From assembly GCA_019359445.1 (NCBI GenBank), contig JAHHHJ010000009.1, positions 124,001 through 188,000 on the forward strand: a stretch of DNA of 64,000 bases, read 5' to 3'. The translations under genes were made by a program, and so were the position numbers. Of this stretch, positions 36,476 to 43,787 are shown piece after piece (position 1 is the first letter of the stretch; each line of letters begins with the position of its first letter). The notes under the pieces are model-generated. The model was not told the DNA's origin, made no database searches, and saw nothing but the letters and a program-made list of their open reading frames with translations. Origin of the DNA: Kastovskya adunca ATA6-11-RM4. Its GTDB lineage: Bacteria > Cyanobacteriota > Cyanobacteriia > Cyanobacteriales > Coleofasciculaceae.

Positions 36476-38272
36476 ATGGTGAAGCGCTCCTCCCGCCGCA
36501 TCCCTAAAACTGCAAGTGTTGTCTTAACATCCCTGATAGTGGTCTTTGCTCTATCAATCAGCCAAGCTCTCATGCCATCTCCGCCGCTACTGCTGACCGA
36601 ACCCTTTCTCCAACTCCCAACTGAGACATCTGTAAAAGTTGTTTGGTTTACCGAGTTTGCAGGTTTTCGCCATCTTGTCACCTACGGTTCAAAACTGAAC
36701 CAAAAAGCGATCGCCACAACAACCCAACTCACCCGCACCCAAGAAGACCAAAACTCCAAAGTCGGAGAACAAACAGAAACAGGGCAGATTTACCAACAAC
36801 CCATAAAGCGCCACATCTGGCGTCATGAAGCTGAGGTGACAGGTTTAATACCAGGAGATCGGATTTCCTATCGCGTCACTAGCCTTCGGGAAGATAACCA
36901 GAGTGTGAATAGCGAAGTCTTCACCCTGGCTGCTACTCCACCACCCGGAACGCCGCTAAAAATCCTCCTCACCTCCGATTACCAACTGATGCCCATGACA
37001 GCGGCGAATCTTCAGAAGGTTGTGGAAACAGTCGGTCAGGTGGATGCTGTTTTTCATGCCGGAGATTTAGTTAATGTACCCGATCGCGCCTCTGAGTGGT
37101 TTGATGACAATCGCGGTGGGGCGTTCTTTCCCGTCATTCAAGGACGTGCCAATTACGAACTGAAAAAAAATGGCGTCAAGACTCTTTACAAAGGCGGTGA
37201 GTTAATTCAACACGCTCCTTTATTTCCAACCATCGGCAATCATGAAGTAATGGGGCGAGTTTCCAGTTCAAATAGTCTCAGCGACCAGTTGAATGATGCC
37301 TATCCTCGTCATGCTGCTGAGGCACTTTACACAAAAAATGCCCAGCAATTGAACCCTACGAACGACGCCACAGTGCGTGAAGCGTGGCTGAAAGATAACT
37401 CCTTCAACACTGATACCTACAACGAAATTTTTACTCTGCCGCAGAAGGACCAGGGGAATGAGAATTACTATGCTGTGACCTTTGGGGATGTGCGCTTGGT
37501 TGTGCTGTATGTCACCAATATCTGGCGGAATCCTAGCCTTGAGGCTAATGCTAGAGGCAGATACAAAGAGTCAGAGCAAGACCTGAATAACCCCGCACAG
37601 TGGGGCTACGGACAGCACATCTTTGAACCCATCGCTAAAGGTAGCCCTCAGTACACTTGGCTGGAACAGGAACTCAATAGCCCAGAGTTTCAGCAGGCAA
37701 AGTACAAAATCGTCATGCTGCACCATCCGCCCCATACCCTAGGTGATAACATCGTGCCTGCCTACACCGATCCGGTGCAGAAAATTGAGCGGGACGAAGA
37801 TGGAGAAATTAGAGCGATTCGTTACGAGTACCCGCAGGACAAAGATTATATTTCTCAGGATTTGCTACCCCTGCTGGAATCGGCACAGGTGCAGTTGGTA
37901 TTTTTTGGACACTCTCATCTCTGGAATCGCTTCTTGAGTCCGAAGGGAATGCACTTTTTGGAAACCTCTAATGTGGGTAACAGTTACGGTGCTTTTTTGG
38001 GCGATAAAGAGCGTCCTGTACCAACAGGCTACAGCGAGAGATACGTGGCAACAGGCGATCCAAATGGGCTAGAGGCGATCGCGCCCAGTATCGCTCCCCT
38101 AGTCGGAGAAGATAACCAGCCGCTACCCTATATCGCCAGTAATGACATTACCGCCTTCAGTATTTTGGATACGGGGGCGGGAACGGTGACTAGCTACTAT
38201 TTCGATACGCAAAAACCCAAATCAGAGGTGGTGAAGTTTGATCAGTTTAAGCTGACGACACCGCTTGAGTAG
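36476..38272 (+). CDS. Secreted metallophosphoesterase, purple-acid-phosphatase-like
   Basis: 598 residues. An N-terminal hydrophobic segment (about 13-32) acts as signal peptide or anchor. A fibronectin-like domain precedes the catalytic fold (PFLQLPTETSVKVVWFTEFA). The metal-binding motifs appear in order: ILLTSDYQLMP (an altered D-x-H site reading SDYQ), VFHAGDLVN (GD), PTIGNHEVMG (GNHE), MLHHPPHTLG (H) and VFFGHSHLWNR (GHxH). The first motif replaces the usual histidine with Gln, which could alter one metal site. It likely releases phosphate from organic esters in the periplasm; the substrate is unknown. A good terminator follows 112 bases after the stop. Confidence 0.88.
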   Translation: MVKRSSRRIPKTASVVLTSLIVVFALSISQALMPSPPLLLTEPFLQLPTETSVKVVWFTEFAGFRHLVTYGSKLNQKAIATTTQLTRTQEDQNSKVGEQTETGQIYQQPIKRHIWRHEAEVTGLIPGDRISYRVTSLREDNQSVNSEVFTLAATPPPGTPLKILLTSDYQLMPMTAANLQKVVETVGQVDAVFHAGDLVNVPDRASEWFDDNRGGAFFPVIQGRANYELKKNGVKTLYKGGELIQHAPLFPTIGNHEVMGRVSSSNSLSDQLNDAYPRHAAEALYTKNAQQLNPTNDATVREAWLKDNSFNTDTYNEIFTLPQKDQGNENYYAVTFGDVRLVVLYVTNIWRNPSLEANARGRYKESEQDLNNPAQWGYGQHIFEPIAKGSPQYTWLEQELNSPEFQQAKYKIVMLHHPPHTLGDNIVPAYTDPVQKIERDEDGEIRAIRYEYPQDKDYISQDLLPLLESAQVQLVFFGHSHLWNRFLSPKGMHFLETSNVGNSYGAFLGDKERPVPTGYSERYVATGDPNGLEAIAPSIAPLVGEDNQPLPYIASNDITAFSILDTGAGTVTSYYFDTQKPKSEVVKFDQFKLTTPLE

Positions 38273-38383
38273 CAGGCTAGGTGCCGTTACAGAGTCTCTG
38301 GATCGATGCCTAGCGATCGCCATCTTTCCGCATTCAAAGTTTTCTAGAAACAAAAAGTAATACTTGCCAATTTGTCAAGCCAG

Positions 38384-38417
38384 TCGCATCTCCTGCTCAA
38401 GAGGGATGCGATTTTTT
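38384..38417 (+). terminator. Rho-independent terminator after metallophosphoesterase
   Basis: TCGCATC (38384-38390) pairs with GATGCGA (38405-38411), followed directly by TTTTTT (38412-38417). Confidence 0.8.
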
Positions 38418-38547
38418 AATAGGGAATAAGCTCACAAAAAACTGTAAAGTTATGTTTCAACCCTTTTAAAAATATATAGAAACCTCCCGAACATTAATGC
38501 AAGACTTAACCTAGAACGTTATAGGAAGGAACATTTAAAGGAAACCT

Positions 38548-38868
38548 ATGGATAACCAAAAACCACGATATCGCCTCGCCTGCACCCTTTCTTTTGGCGA
38601 CATCTATGGTCAAATCATCATTTGGTTAATTGTTATTTTCATTTCACTTGCCTCAGCACTGGCACTATGGAGTGCCGAGCGCCAAATCTACGCGTTACTG
38701 ACAGTAGGGCTAATTCTAGTATTGTCTTTGCCTTTTCTGCTTTTTGCCTTCGTCACCACACTGCTCAATCACATTGAGCTGTCGCCGATGAAGGAAATCG
38801 AAACGACAGAAACTGTCCGTGGCAACACGCCCAATCAAAACCCAACACAAGCACAAGCAGCAAGTTGA
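38548..38868 (+). CDS. Small membrane protein, unknown function
   Basis: 106 residues with two hydrophobic segments (IIIWLIVIFISLASALALWS and LLTVGLILVLSLPFLLFAFV) followed by a polar tail rich in Thr, Asn and Gln (GNTPNQNPTQAQAAS). AAGGAAAC lies just before the ATG. The last codons run into the repeat array that follows. I do not recognise the family. The clear ribosome site and membrane pattern support a real gene. Confidence 0.65.
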   Translation: MDNQKPRYRLACTLSFGDIYGQIIIWLIVIFISLASALALWSAERQIYALLTVGLILVLSLPFLLFAFVTTLLNHIELSPMKEIETTETVRGNTPNQNPTQAQAAS

Positions 38869-39060
38869 GGCAGGGAGTAGGGGCGCAGGGGCGCAGGGGC
38901 GCAGGGGAGAACCAACAACCTCTTTCATACTTCACCCTAGCCTTCGGCAACGGCTTCGCCGAACATACTTCACCCTTCACCCTTCACCCTTCACCCTTCA
39001 CCCTTCACACTTCATACTTTCTCCCCTACTCAGGACTCAGCACTCAGGACTCAGGACTTA
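38868..39060. repeat. Composite tandem-repeat array with palindrome insertion
   Basis: GC-rich octamer-like GGGGCGCA repeats (38879-38906), a joint GAGAACCAACAACCTC, heptamers TTCATAC/TTCACCC (38924 to about 39018), TTTCTCCCC, then ACTCAGGACTCAGCACTC heptamers to 39060. The heptamer block is split by AGCCTTCGGCAACGGCTTCG (from 38939), a small GC-rich palindrome, indicating that a second repeat type entered the array. Confidence 0.88.
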
Positions 39061-39092
39061 GTATCCCCTTCACCCCAATCGCCAAGATGAAG

Positions 39093-39127
39093 AACTTCCC
39101 TCCCTTTTGGGAGGGAAGTTTTTCTTT
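39093..39127 (+). terminator. Rho-independent terminator upstream of sdhA
   Basis: AACTTCCCTCCC (39093-39104) and GGGAGGGAAGTT (39109-39120) form a perfect 12-bp stem with a TTTT loop, followed by TTTCTTT. It would stop transcription arriving through the repeat array and so insulate sdhA. Confidence 0.88.
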
Positions 39128-39171
39128 GCGTCACGATAGTAGGAGAGAGGAATTGCAGAACTCACACAAAG

Positions 39172-40899
39172 ATGCTAGAACACGATGTGATCATTGTCGG
39201 CGGCGGTTTAGCTGGATGCCGTGCCGCCTTAGAGATTAAACGCACCGATCCCAGTTTGGATGTCGCTTTAATTGCTAAAACTCATCCAATTCGCTCCCAC
39301 TCCGTTGCGGCGCAGGGCGGGATGGCGGCGACGCTAAAAAATGTCGATGCGGACGATAGTTGGGAAGCCCATGCTTTTGATACTGTCAAAGGTTCAGATT
39401 ACCTGGCGGATCAGGATGCGGTAGAAATCCTCACCCGTGAAGCGCCTGATGTAGTAATTGACCTAGAACATCTGGGAGTTTTGTTCTCCCGCTTGCCAGA
39501 TGGGCGCATCGCTCAACGGGCATTTGGCGGGCATTCCCACCGCCGTACCTGCTACGCCGCTGATAAGACAGGTCACGCGATTTTGCACGAGTTGGTGAAT
39601 AACCTGCGGCGTAATGGCGTACAACTCTACGATGAGTGGTACGTAATGCAGTTGATTTTGGAGGATGGTCAGGCAAAGGGCATCTTGATGTACCACATCC
39701 TCGACGGGCATTTGGAGGTGGTACGAGCCAAAGCGGTGATGTTTGCCACGGGGGGCTATGGCAGGGTCTTTAATACGACCTCGAATGACTTTGCCTCAAC
39801 GGGGGATGGTTTGGCGATGTCAGCGATCGCTGGCGTGCCTTTGGAGGATATGGAGTTTGTGCAGTTTCACCCCACAGGGTTGTATCCAGTCGGCGTGCTG
39901 ATTTCTGAAGCCGTGCGGGGGGAAGGAGCGTATCTAATTAACTCCGAGGGCGATCGCTTTATGGCAAACTACGCGCCCAACAAAATGGAACTAGCTCCCC
40001 GCGATATTACCTCACGGGCAATTGGGCGAGAAATCCGTGCCGGACGGGGCATTCATCCCGATGGTAGTGCGGGCGGCTCCTATATTTACCTCGACCTGCG
40101 TCACATGGGACGAGAAAAGATTATGAGCCGCATTCCCTTCTGTTGGGAAGAAGCCCACCGCTTACTGGGGATTGACGCCGTGCATCAACCAATGCCAGTG
40201 CGACCGACTGCCCATTATTCAATGGGGGGAATTCCTGTAAATACAGAGGGTCAGGTGCAAAGTGGTGCAGATGGTTTGGTGGAGGGATTCTTTGCCGCAG
40301 GTGAGTCTGCCTGTGTCTCAGTTCACGGTGCTAATCGACTGGGAAGTAATTCTCTGCTGGAATGCGTAGTGTATGGCAAAAGAACCGGGGGGGCGATCGC
40401 GCAGTACGTCCAAAACCGTAAATTACCAGAAATTAACGCAGCACCCTACCTAAAAGCTGCCCAAGAGCAAATCCAAGCGCTCCTCGACCAACCCGGCACC
40501 TCCCGCATCGGAAAGCTTCGTCAAACCTTCCAGGACTGCATGACTGAGCATTGCGGTGTTTTCCGCTCTGAATCAGTAATGAGTGAAGGTTTGCAAAAAT
40601 TACAGCAGCTTCAAGCCCAATACGGGCAAATTTACCTTGATGATCAGGGGAGTTGCTGGAATACCGAAATTATCGAAGCCCTAGAACTGCGAAATTTGAT
40701 AATTGTTGGGGAAATCATCCTCACCTCCGCCCTCAAGCGTCAAGAAAGCCGGGGTGCCCACTACCGAGAAGATTTTCCCGAACGAGACGACACCAACTTC
40801 CTCAAGCACACGATGGCATTCTATTCCCCCGCAGGCATTGACCTGGCTTACCCTGCCGTCAATTTGAGCTTGTTTGAACCAAAAGAGCGGAAGTATTGA
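39172..40899 (+). CDS. sdhA: Succinate dehydrogenase/fumarate reductase flavoprotein subunit
   Basis: 575 residues; oxidises succinate to fumarate, or the reverse, and feeds electrons to the quinone pool in the thylakoid or plasma membrane. The FAD-binding start is HDVIIVGGGLAGCRAALEI. The FAD-linking region is SHSVAAQGGMAATL. Active-site regions are EFVQFHPTGLYPVGVLISEA and RGEGAYLI. ARPTAHY-type is here RPTAHYSMGGIPVN, and SVHGANRLGSNSLLECVVYG lies near 390. The C-terminal fumarate-reductase domain is complete. No sdhB or membrane-subunit gene is adjacent; cyanobacterial sdh genes are often scattered. Confidence 0.95.
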   Translation: MLEHDVIIVGGGLAGCRAALEIKRTDPSLDVALIAKTHPIRSHSVAAQGGMAATLKNVDADDSWEAHAFDTVKGSDYLADQDAVEILTREAPDVVIDLEHLGVLFSRLPDGRIAQRAFGGHSHRRTCYAADKTGHAILHELVNNLRRNGVQLYDEWYVMQLILEDGQAKGILMYHILDGHLEVVRAKAVMFATGGYGRVFNTTSNDFASTGDGLAMSAIAGVPLEDMEFVQFHPTGLYPVGVLISEAVRGEGAYLINSEGDRFMANYAPNKMELAPRDITSRAIGREIRAGRGIHPDGSAGGSYIYLDLRHMGREKIMSRIPFCWEEAHRLLGIDAVHQPMPVRPTAHYSMGGIPVNTEGQVQSGADGLVEGFFAAGESACVSVHGANRLGSNSLLECVVYGKRTGGAIAQYVQNRKLPEINAAPYLKAAQEQIQALLDQPGTSRIGKLRQTFQDCMTEHCGVFRSESVMSEGLQKLQQLQAQYGQIYLDDQGSCWNTEIIEALELRNLIIVGEIILTSALKRQESRGAHYREDFPERDDTNFLKHTMAFYSPAGIDLAYPAVNLSLFEPKERKY

Positions 40900-40902
40900 A
40901 GA

Positions 40903-41187
40903 AAGTCCTGAGTCGGTGAGTCCTGAGTCGGTGAGTCCTGAGTCCTGAGTCGGTGAGTCCTGAGTCCTGAGCAGAGGCACAGGGGCAGGAGATTTTAATG
41001 AACCACACCAGGCACAGAGGGCACGGAGGTAAAAGAAGGAGAGGGAGATGAGGGGATGAGGTGTAGGGGTGATAAAGTGTACGGGCACAGGCTTCCCTTG
41101 CCCCTACCGACTTACCGACTCACCAACTCTCTTCATACTTCATCCTTCATACTTCATCCTTCATACTTCATCCTTCATACTTCATCC
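40903..41187. repeat. Composite repeat array with CACAGAGG-type element
   Basis: CCTGAGTCGGTGAG heptamers (40907-40970), GATTTTAATGAACCACACCA and GGCACAGAGG (40991-41020), GGAGAGGGAGATGAGG, a GC-rich spacer, then TTCATAC/TTCATCC heptamers (41131-41187). The sequence of blocks copies the 7363-7540 array. The heptamers run into the stop codon of the TPR gene. Confidence 0.86.
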
Positions 41188-42057
41188 TTAACTTCCGCCT
41201 ACTGGGGTTTCTGAGACATCGGGCGAGACACCAGGGGTAGTAGCGCTGGCGGTCGCTTGGGTGGCGAGTTGTTTGATTTGGTCTTTGTATTGGGCAGGAG
41301 CAAGGGAAATGGCAGTGGTAAATAGGGATTTAGCTTCTGCCTCTCTTCCCTGTTGTTGCAGCACCATTGCTTTTGCTAATACGGGGCGAAAGTCCTGTTT
41401 ATTGCTGTTGATCGACTCGTCGTAAATAGTGACCGCCTCGGTATAGCGCTGCTCGTTGGCATAGACCTGACCGAGGAGCAGTTGTACAGAGGTGACATCA
41501 ATGTTGTTTTCCGGCTGCACGCTGTTGATTTGCGTTCCTGCCTTCAAGGTGTCTTGGAGTAAGCCAATCGCTGCTTCTGGGCGGTCTTCTTGCAACAGCA
41601 AACTGACTAATCCTTGTAACGCCTTCAGGTTTCCAGGTTTTGTGGACAAAATGGTGCGGTACGTTGTAGCGGCTCCTTCGCGATCGCCTGCTTGTTGTTT
41701 TGCCTGAGCCAGCAAGACGCCGTAATCCGTTTGTTCAGGATTAAGCTTTGCCAGCCTTTCTAACGGCTCAATCGCTCCTGGGATATCTCCTAGTTGTAAC
41801 CGTGCCTCCAACAGCCCTCGCAGCGCTGTGGAGTTATCTGGCTCTCGCTGAACAACCAACTGATAGCCTCTGGCCTGCTCTTCCAGTTCAGCTTTCTTAG
41901 CTGTTGTCAGGCTGGGTGATGCTGTGGGTGTAGCTCCGACTGTAGGCTGGCTTTCACTGAAAACATTTCCTAACAAGGGAACCATCGAAATCCCGACGAA
42001 TGCCAGCACTGCCAGCACTATTACCACACTGATCCACGGACTGCGCTTTTGAGACAC
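41188..42057 (-). CDS. Membrane-anchored TPR protein
   Basis: 289 residues. An N-terminal transmembrane segment (WISVVIVLAVLAFVGISMVP, about 8-27) is followed by a low-complexity linker and TPR units (ARGYQLVVQREPDNSTALRG; GAIEPLERLAKLNPEQTDYG; AATTYRTILSTKPGNLKALQ; AVTIYDESINSNKQDFRPVL). The C-terminus is Ala/Thr-rich. It probably presents a protein-binding scaffold on one face of a membrane; the partner is unknown. The strand is opposite to sdhA, and repeats fill the space between them. Confidence 0.87.
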   Translation of the reverse strand: MSQKRSPWISVVIVLAVLAFVGISMVPLLGNVFSESQPTVGATPTASPSLTTAKKAELEEQARGYQLVVQREPDNSTALRGLLEARLQLGDIPGAIEPLERLAKLNPEQTDYGVLLAQAKQQAGDREGAATTYRTILSTKPGNLKALQGLVSLLLQEDRPEAAIGLLQDTLKAGTQINSVQPENNIDVTSVQLLLGQVYANEQRYTEAVTIYDESINSNKQDFRPVLAKAMVLQQQGREAEAKSLFTTAISLAPAQYKDQIKQLATQATASATTPGVSPDVSETPVGGS

Positions 42058-42411
42058 TGAACTTGTTTGAACTCTTATGACATTATTAACCCACGCGTCG
42101 ATTTTTTCTCCCGTCCCAACAGCAACACTTCACAATCTCCATTGCCGTATTGCTGATTCACCCGGAATTACAGGTATTTTTACTTAAATATTTTCTAAGC
42201 TATACGGATTTACCTTGTTGAGCGCTGCATTTTGTACAATGAGCAGACTAACACCCTGTCTTCTCTACAATCCGCCTGTCTAAATTTGGTTAAATTAAAG
42301 CTAAAAACTTTAAAAACAGCCAAACAGTGGGATGGTAGTGAAGAAAATGACGTTTTACCGCGTCGGTCTGACCCCCACCAGGGGAAAGTGTCTCCGCCGC
42401 TAGGAGGTTAT

Positions 42412-43410
42412 ATGAGTCCTTCTGTGAACCGGTCTTCCGAGTCACCAGAATCTTTTGGCACAACGCCACCAAATTCCCCTGATCTGCAAAGCCAAGAGCC
42501 AACGATGTCATCGGACGATGCGAATAAAACCAATGAGTCAACCCCTATGACTGACTCCCCTGAGGCAGCATCCTCAGCTATCCAACGTCAGCAGCCCATT
42601 CCCCCGCCCAGTGAACCGAGACAATACCGCGCCATAGGACTAGTTCAGGGTCAATACATGCCTTCTGCCGAACAAATGACTAGAGGCACTCTCTTGTCAA
42701 GCGAGGGGACATTGATTGATGCTGTATTGCTAGGTCGGGTGATGAGTTTGGTGAAAAATCACCTGGACTTAAGCCAGAACCACCTGTGGGTGGTTTATCC
42801 TCGCACCCGGCAATTAGAGGAGGGCTTGCATGTTCAAATTGTTGGTGTTTGGGAACCTGAAAAACTCGGCAGTCCCGAATCAGACACAGGTGTTTGGGAA
42901 CCTGAAAAACTCGGCAGTCCCGAATCAGACACAGAAGACTCAGGAGCAGTGGTCTTGGGAAAATCTGAAACTGACTCTGCCTCCACTACTATGCAAGATG
43001 GCTATTTTTCCATTCGTGGTGAAGTGATTTATTACTCCCAAGAAGAAGAACAGCTCGTCATCAAAATTCAGCAGGCTCCTCGCAGAGAATCGGAAAAAAC
43101 TAAGTTCTTCAAGCTAAACCTTAAAGGAAATCTCGGCGATCGCGCTGTCGGTCATTTTTGGGATTTGCAGGTACAGTTGCAAAAAGACGTGTTGGTTGTT
43201 CAACAAGCAACAGATATCGGTCTTGTTCCCGTGAAAAAACGAGGCAAAAGACCGCCCTTCGGCAATCGTCCTCGGAGCGGAAACCGACCCTCTTCTACCC
43301 CTCGCCCGGTTCGCAAAGATGCCCCAACAGCCGGAACTCCGCCTCAACGTCGGGAAGTTCCCAAACCGATTAAGCGCAAAGATCCGCCGAGTGACGGGCA
43401 AGATAGTTGA
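42412..43410 (+). CDS. Conserved cyanobacterial protein with a 15-residue tandem duplication
   Basis: 332 residues from ATG 42412, chosen because AGGAGG lies five bases before it; the open frame extends 60 codons further. The N-terminal 70 residues are Ser/Pro-rich. The conserved part starts RQYRAIGLVQGQYMPSAEQM and includes LSQNHLWVVYPRTRQLEEGL and GYFSIRGEVIYYSQEEEQLV. The tail is basic and Pro/Arg-rich (RGKRPPFGNRPRSGNRPSST), as in nucleic-acid-binding proteins. Within the conserved part VWEPEKLGSPESDTG occurs twice in tandem, encoded by a 45-base exact or near-exact repeat. Function unknown. Confidence 0.78.
   Translation: MSPSVNRSSESPESFGTTPPNSPDLQSQEPTMSSDDANKTNESTPMTDSPEAASSAIQRQQPIPPPSEPRQYRAIGLVQGQYMPSAEQMTRGTLLSSEGTLIDAVLLGRVMSLVKNHLDLSQNHLWVVYPRTRQLEEGLHVQIVGVWEPEKLGSPESDTGVWEPEKLGSPESDTEDSGAVVLGKSETDSASTTMQDGYFSIRGEVIYYSQEEEQLVIKIQQAPRRESEKTKFFKLNLKGNLGDRAVGHFWDLQVQLQKDVLVVQQATDIGLVPVKKRGKRPPFGNRPRSGNRPSSTPRPVRKDAPTAGTPPQRREVPKPIKRKDPPSDGQDS
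42846..42935 (+). repeat. 45-bp in-frame tandem duplication
   Basis: Two adjacent 45-base copies beginning TGTTTGGGAACCTGAAAAAC, identical over at least the first 43 bases. Each encodes VWEPEKLGSPESDT plus one residue. The near identity at synonymous sites indicates a recent duplication. Confidence 0.95.
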
Positions 43411-43480
43411 CGAAAAGATTTGAGTTCTGAGTTTTAAGTTTTGAATCCTCAAGACGTTTCAACTCAGAACTCAACAGGGG

Positions 43481-43770
43481 AGAATTCTTTTGATGGGGTG
43501 AAGGATGAAGAGAGTCGGTGAGTCGGTGAGTCGGTGAGTCGGGGAGAAAGGATGAAGTATGAAGGGTGAAGTATGAAGGGTGAAGTATGAAGGGTGAAGT
43601 ATGAAGTATGAAGGGTGAAGTATGAAGTATGAAGTGTGGGTGTAGTTATCCCCTGCTCCCCTGCTCCCGTTCGGCTGAGCGTTCGACTGCCCTTCGGCAG
43701 GCTCAGGAACCGCGCTCACGCCGAAGTCTCACGTCGAAGCCTGCTCCCCTGCTCCCCCGCACCCTTATCT
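43481..43770. repeat. Composite tandem-repeat array interrupted by a palindromic element
   Basis: GTGAGTCG heptamers (43510-43540), GGGGAGAAAG, a long block of GATGAAG/TATGAAG/GGTGAAG heptamers (43550-43640), a joint, then octamers CCCCTGCT (43652-43668). The octamers are broken by about 70 bases beginning GTTCGGCTGAGCGTTCGACT and resume at 43741-43765 (CCTGCTCCCCTGCTCCCCCG). The block order is the same as at 19741-19866. Confidence 0.88.
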
Positions 43771-43787
43771 CCCCATAGCGTCACAGC

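Noticed and set aside
42232-42411. N-terminal extension of the 42412 gene
   Set aside because: Starts from TTG with no ribosome site, while the ATG at 42412 follows a perfect AGGAGG.
238-43770. Tandem arrays considered as CRISPR
   Set aside because: Units are 7-8 bases, contiguous and without unique spacers; no cas genes nearby.
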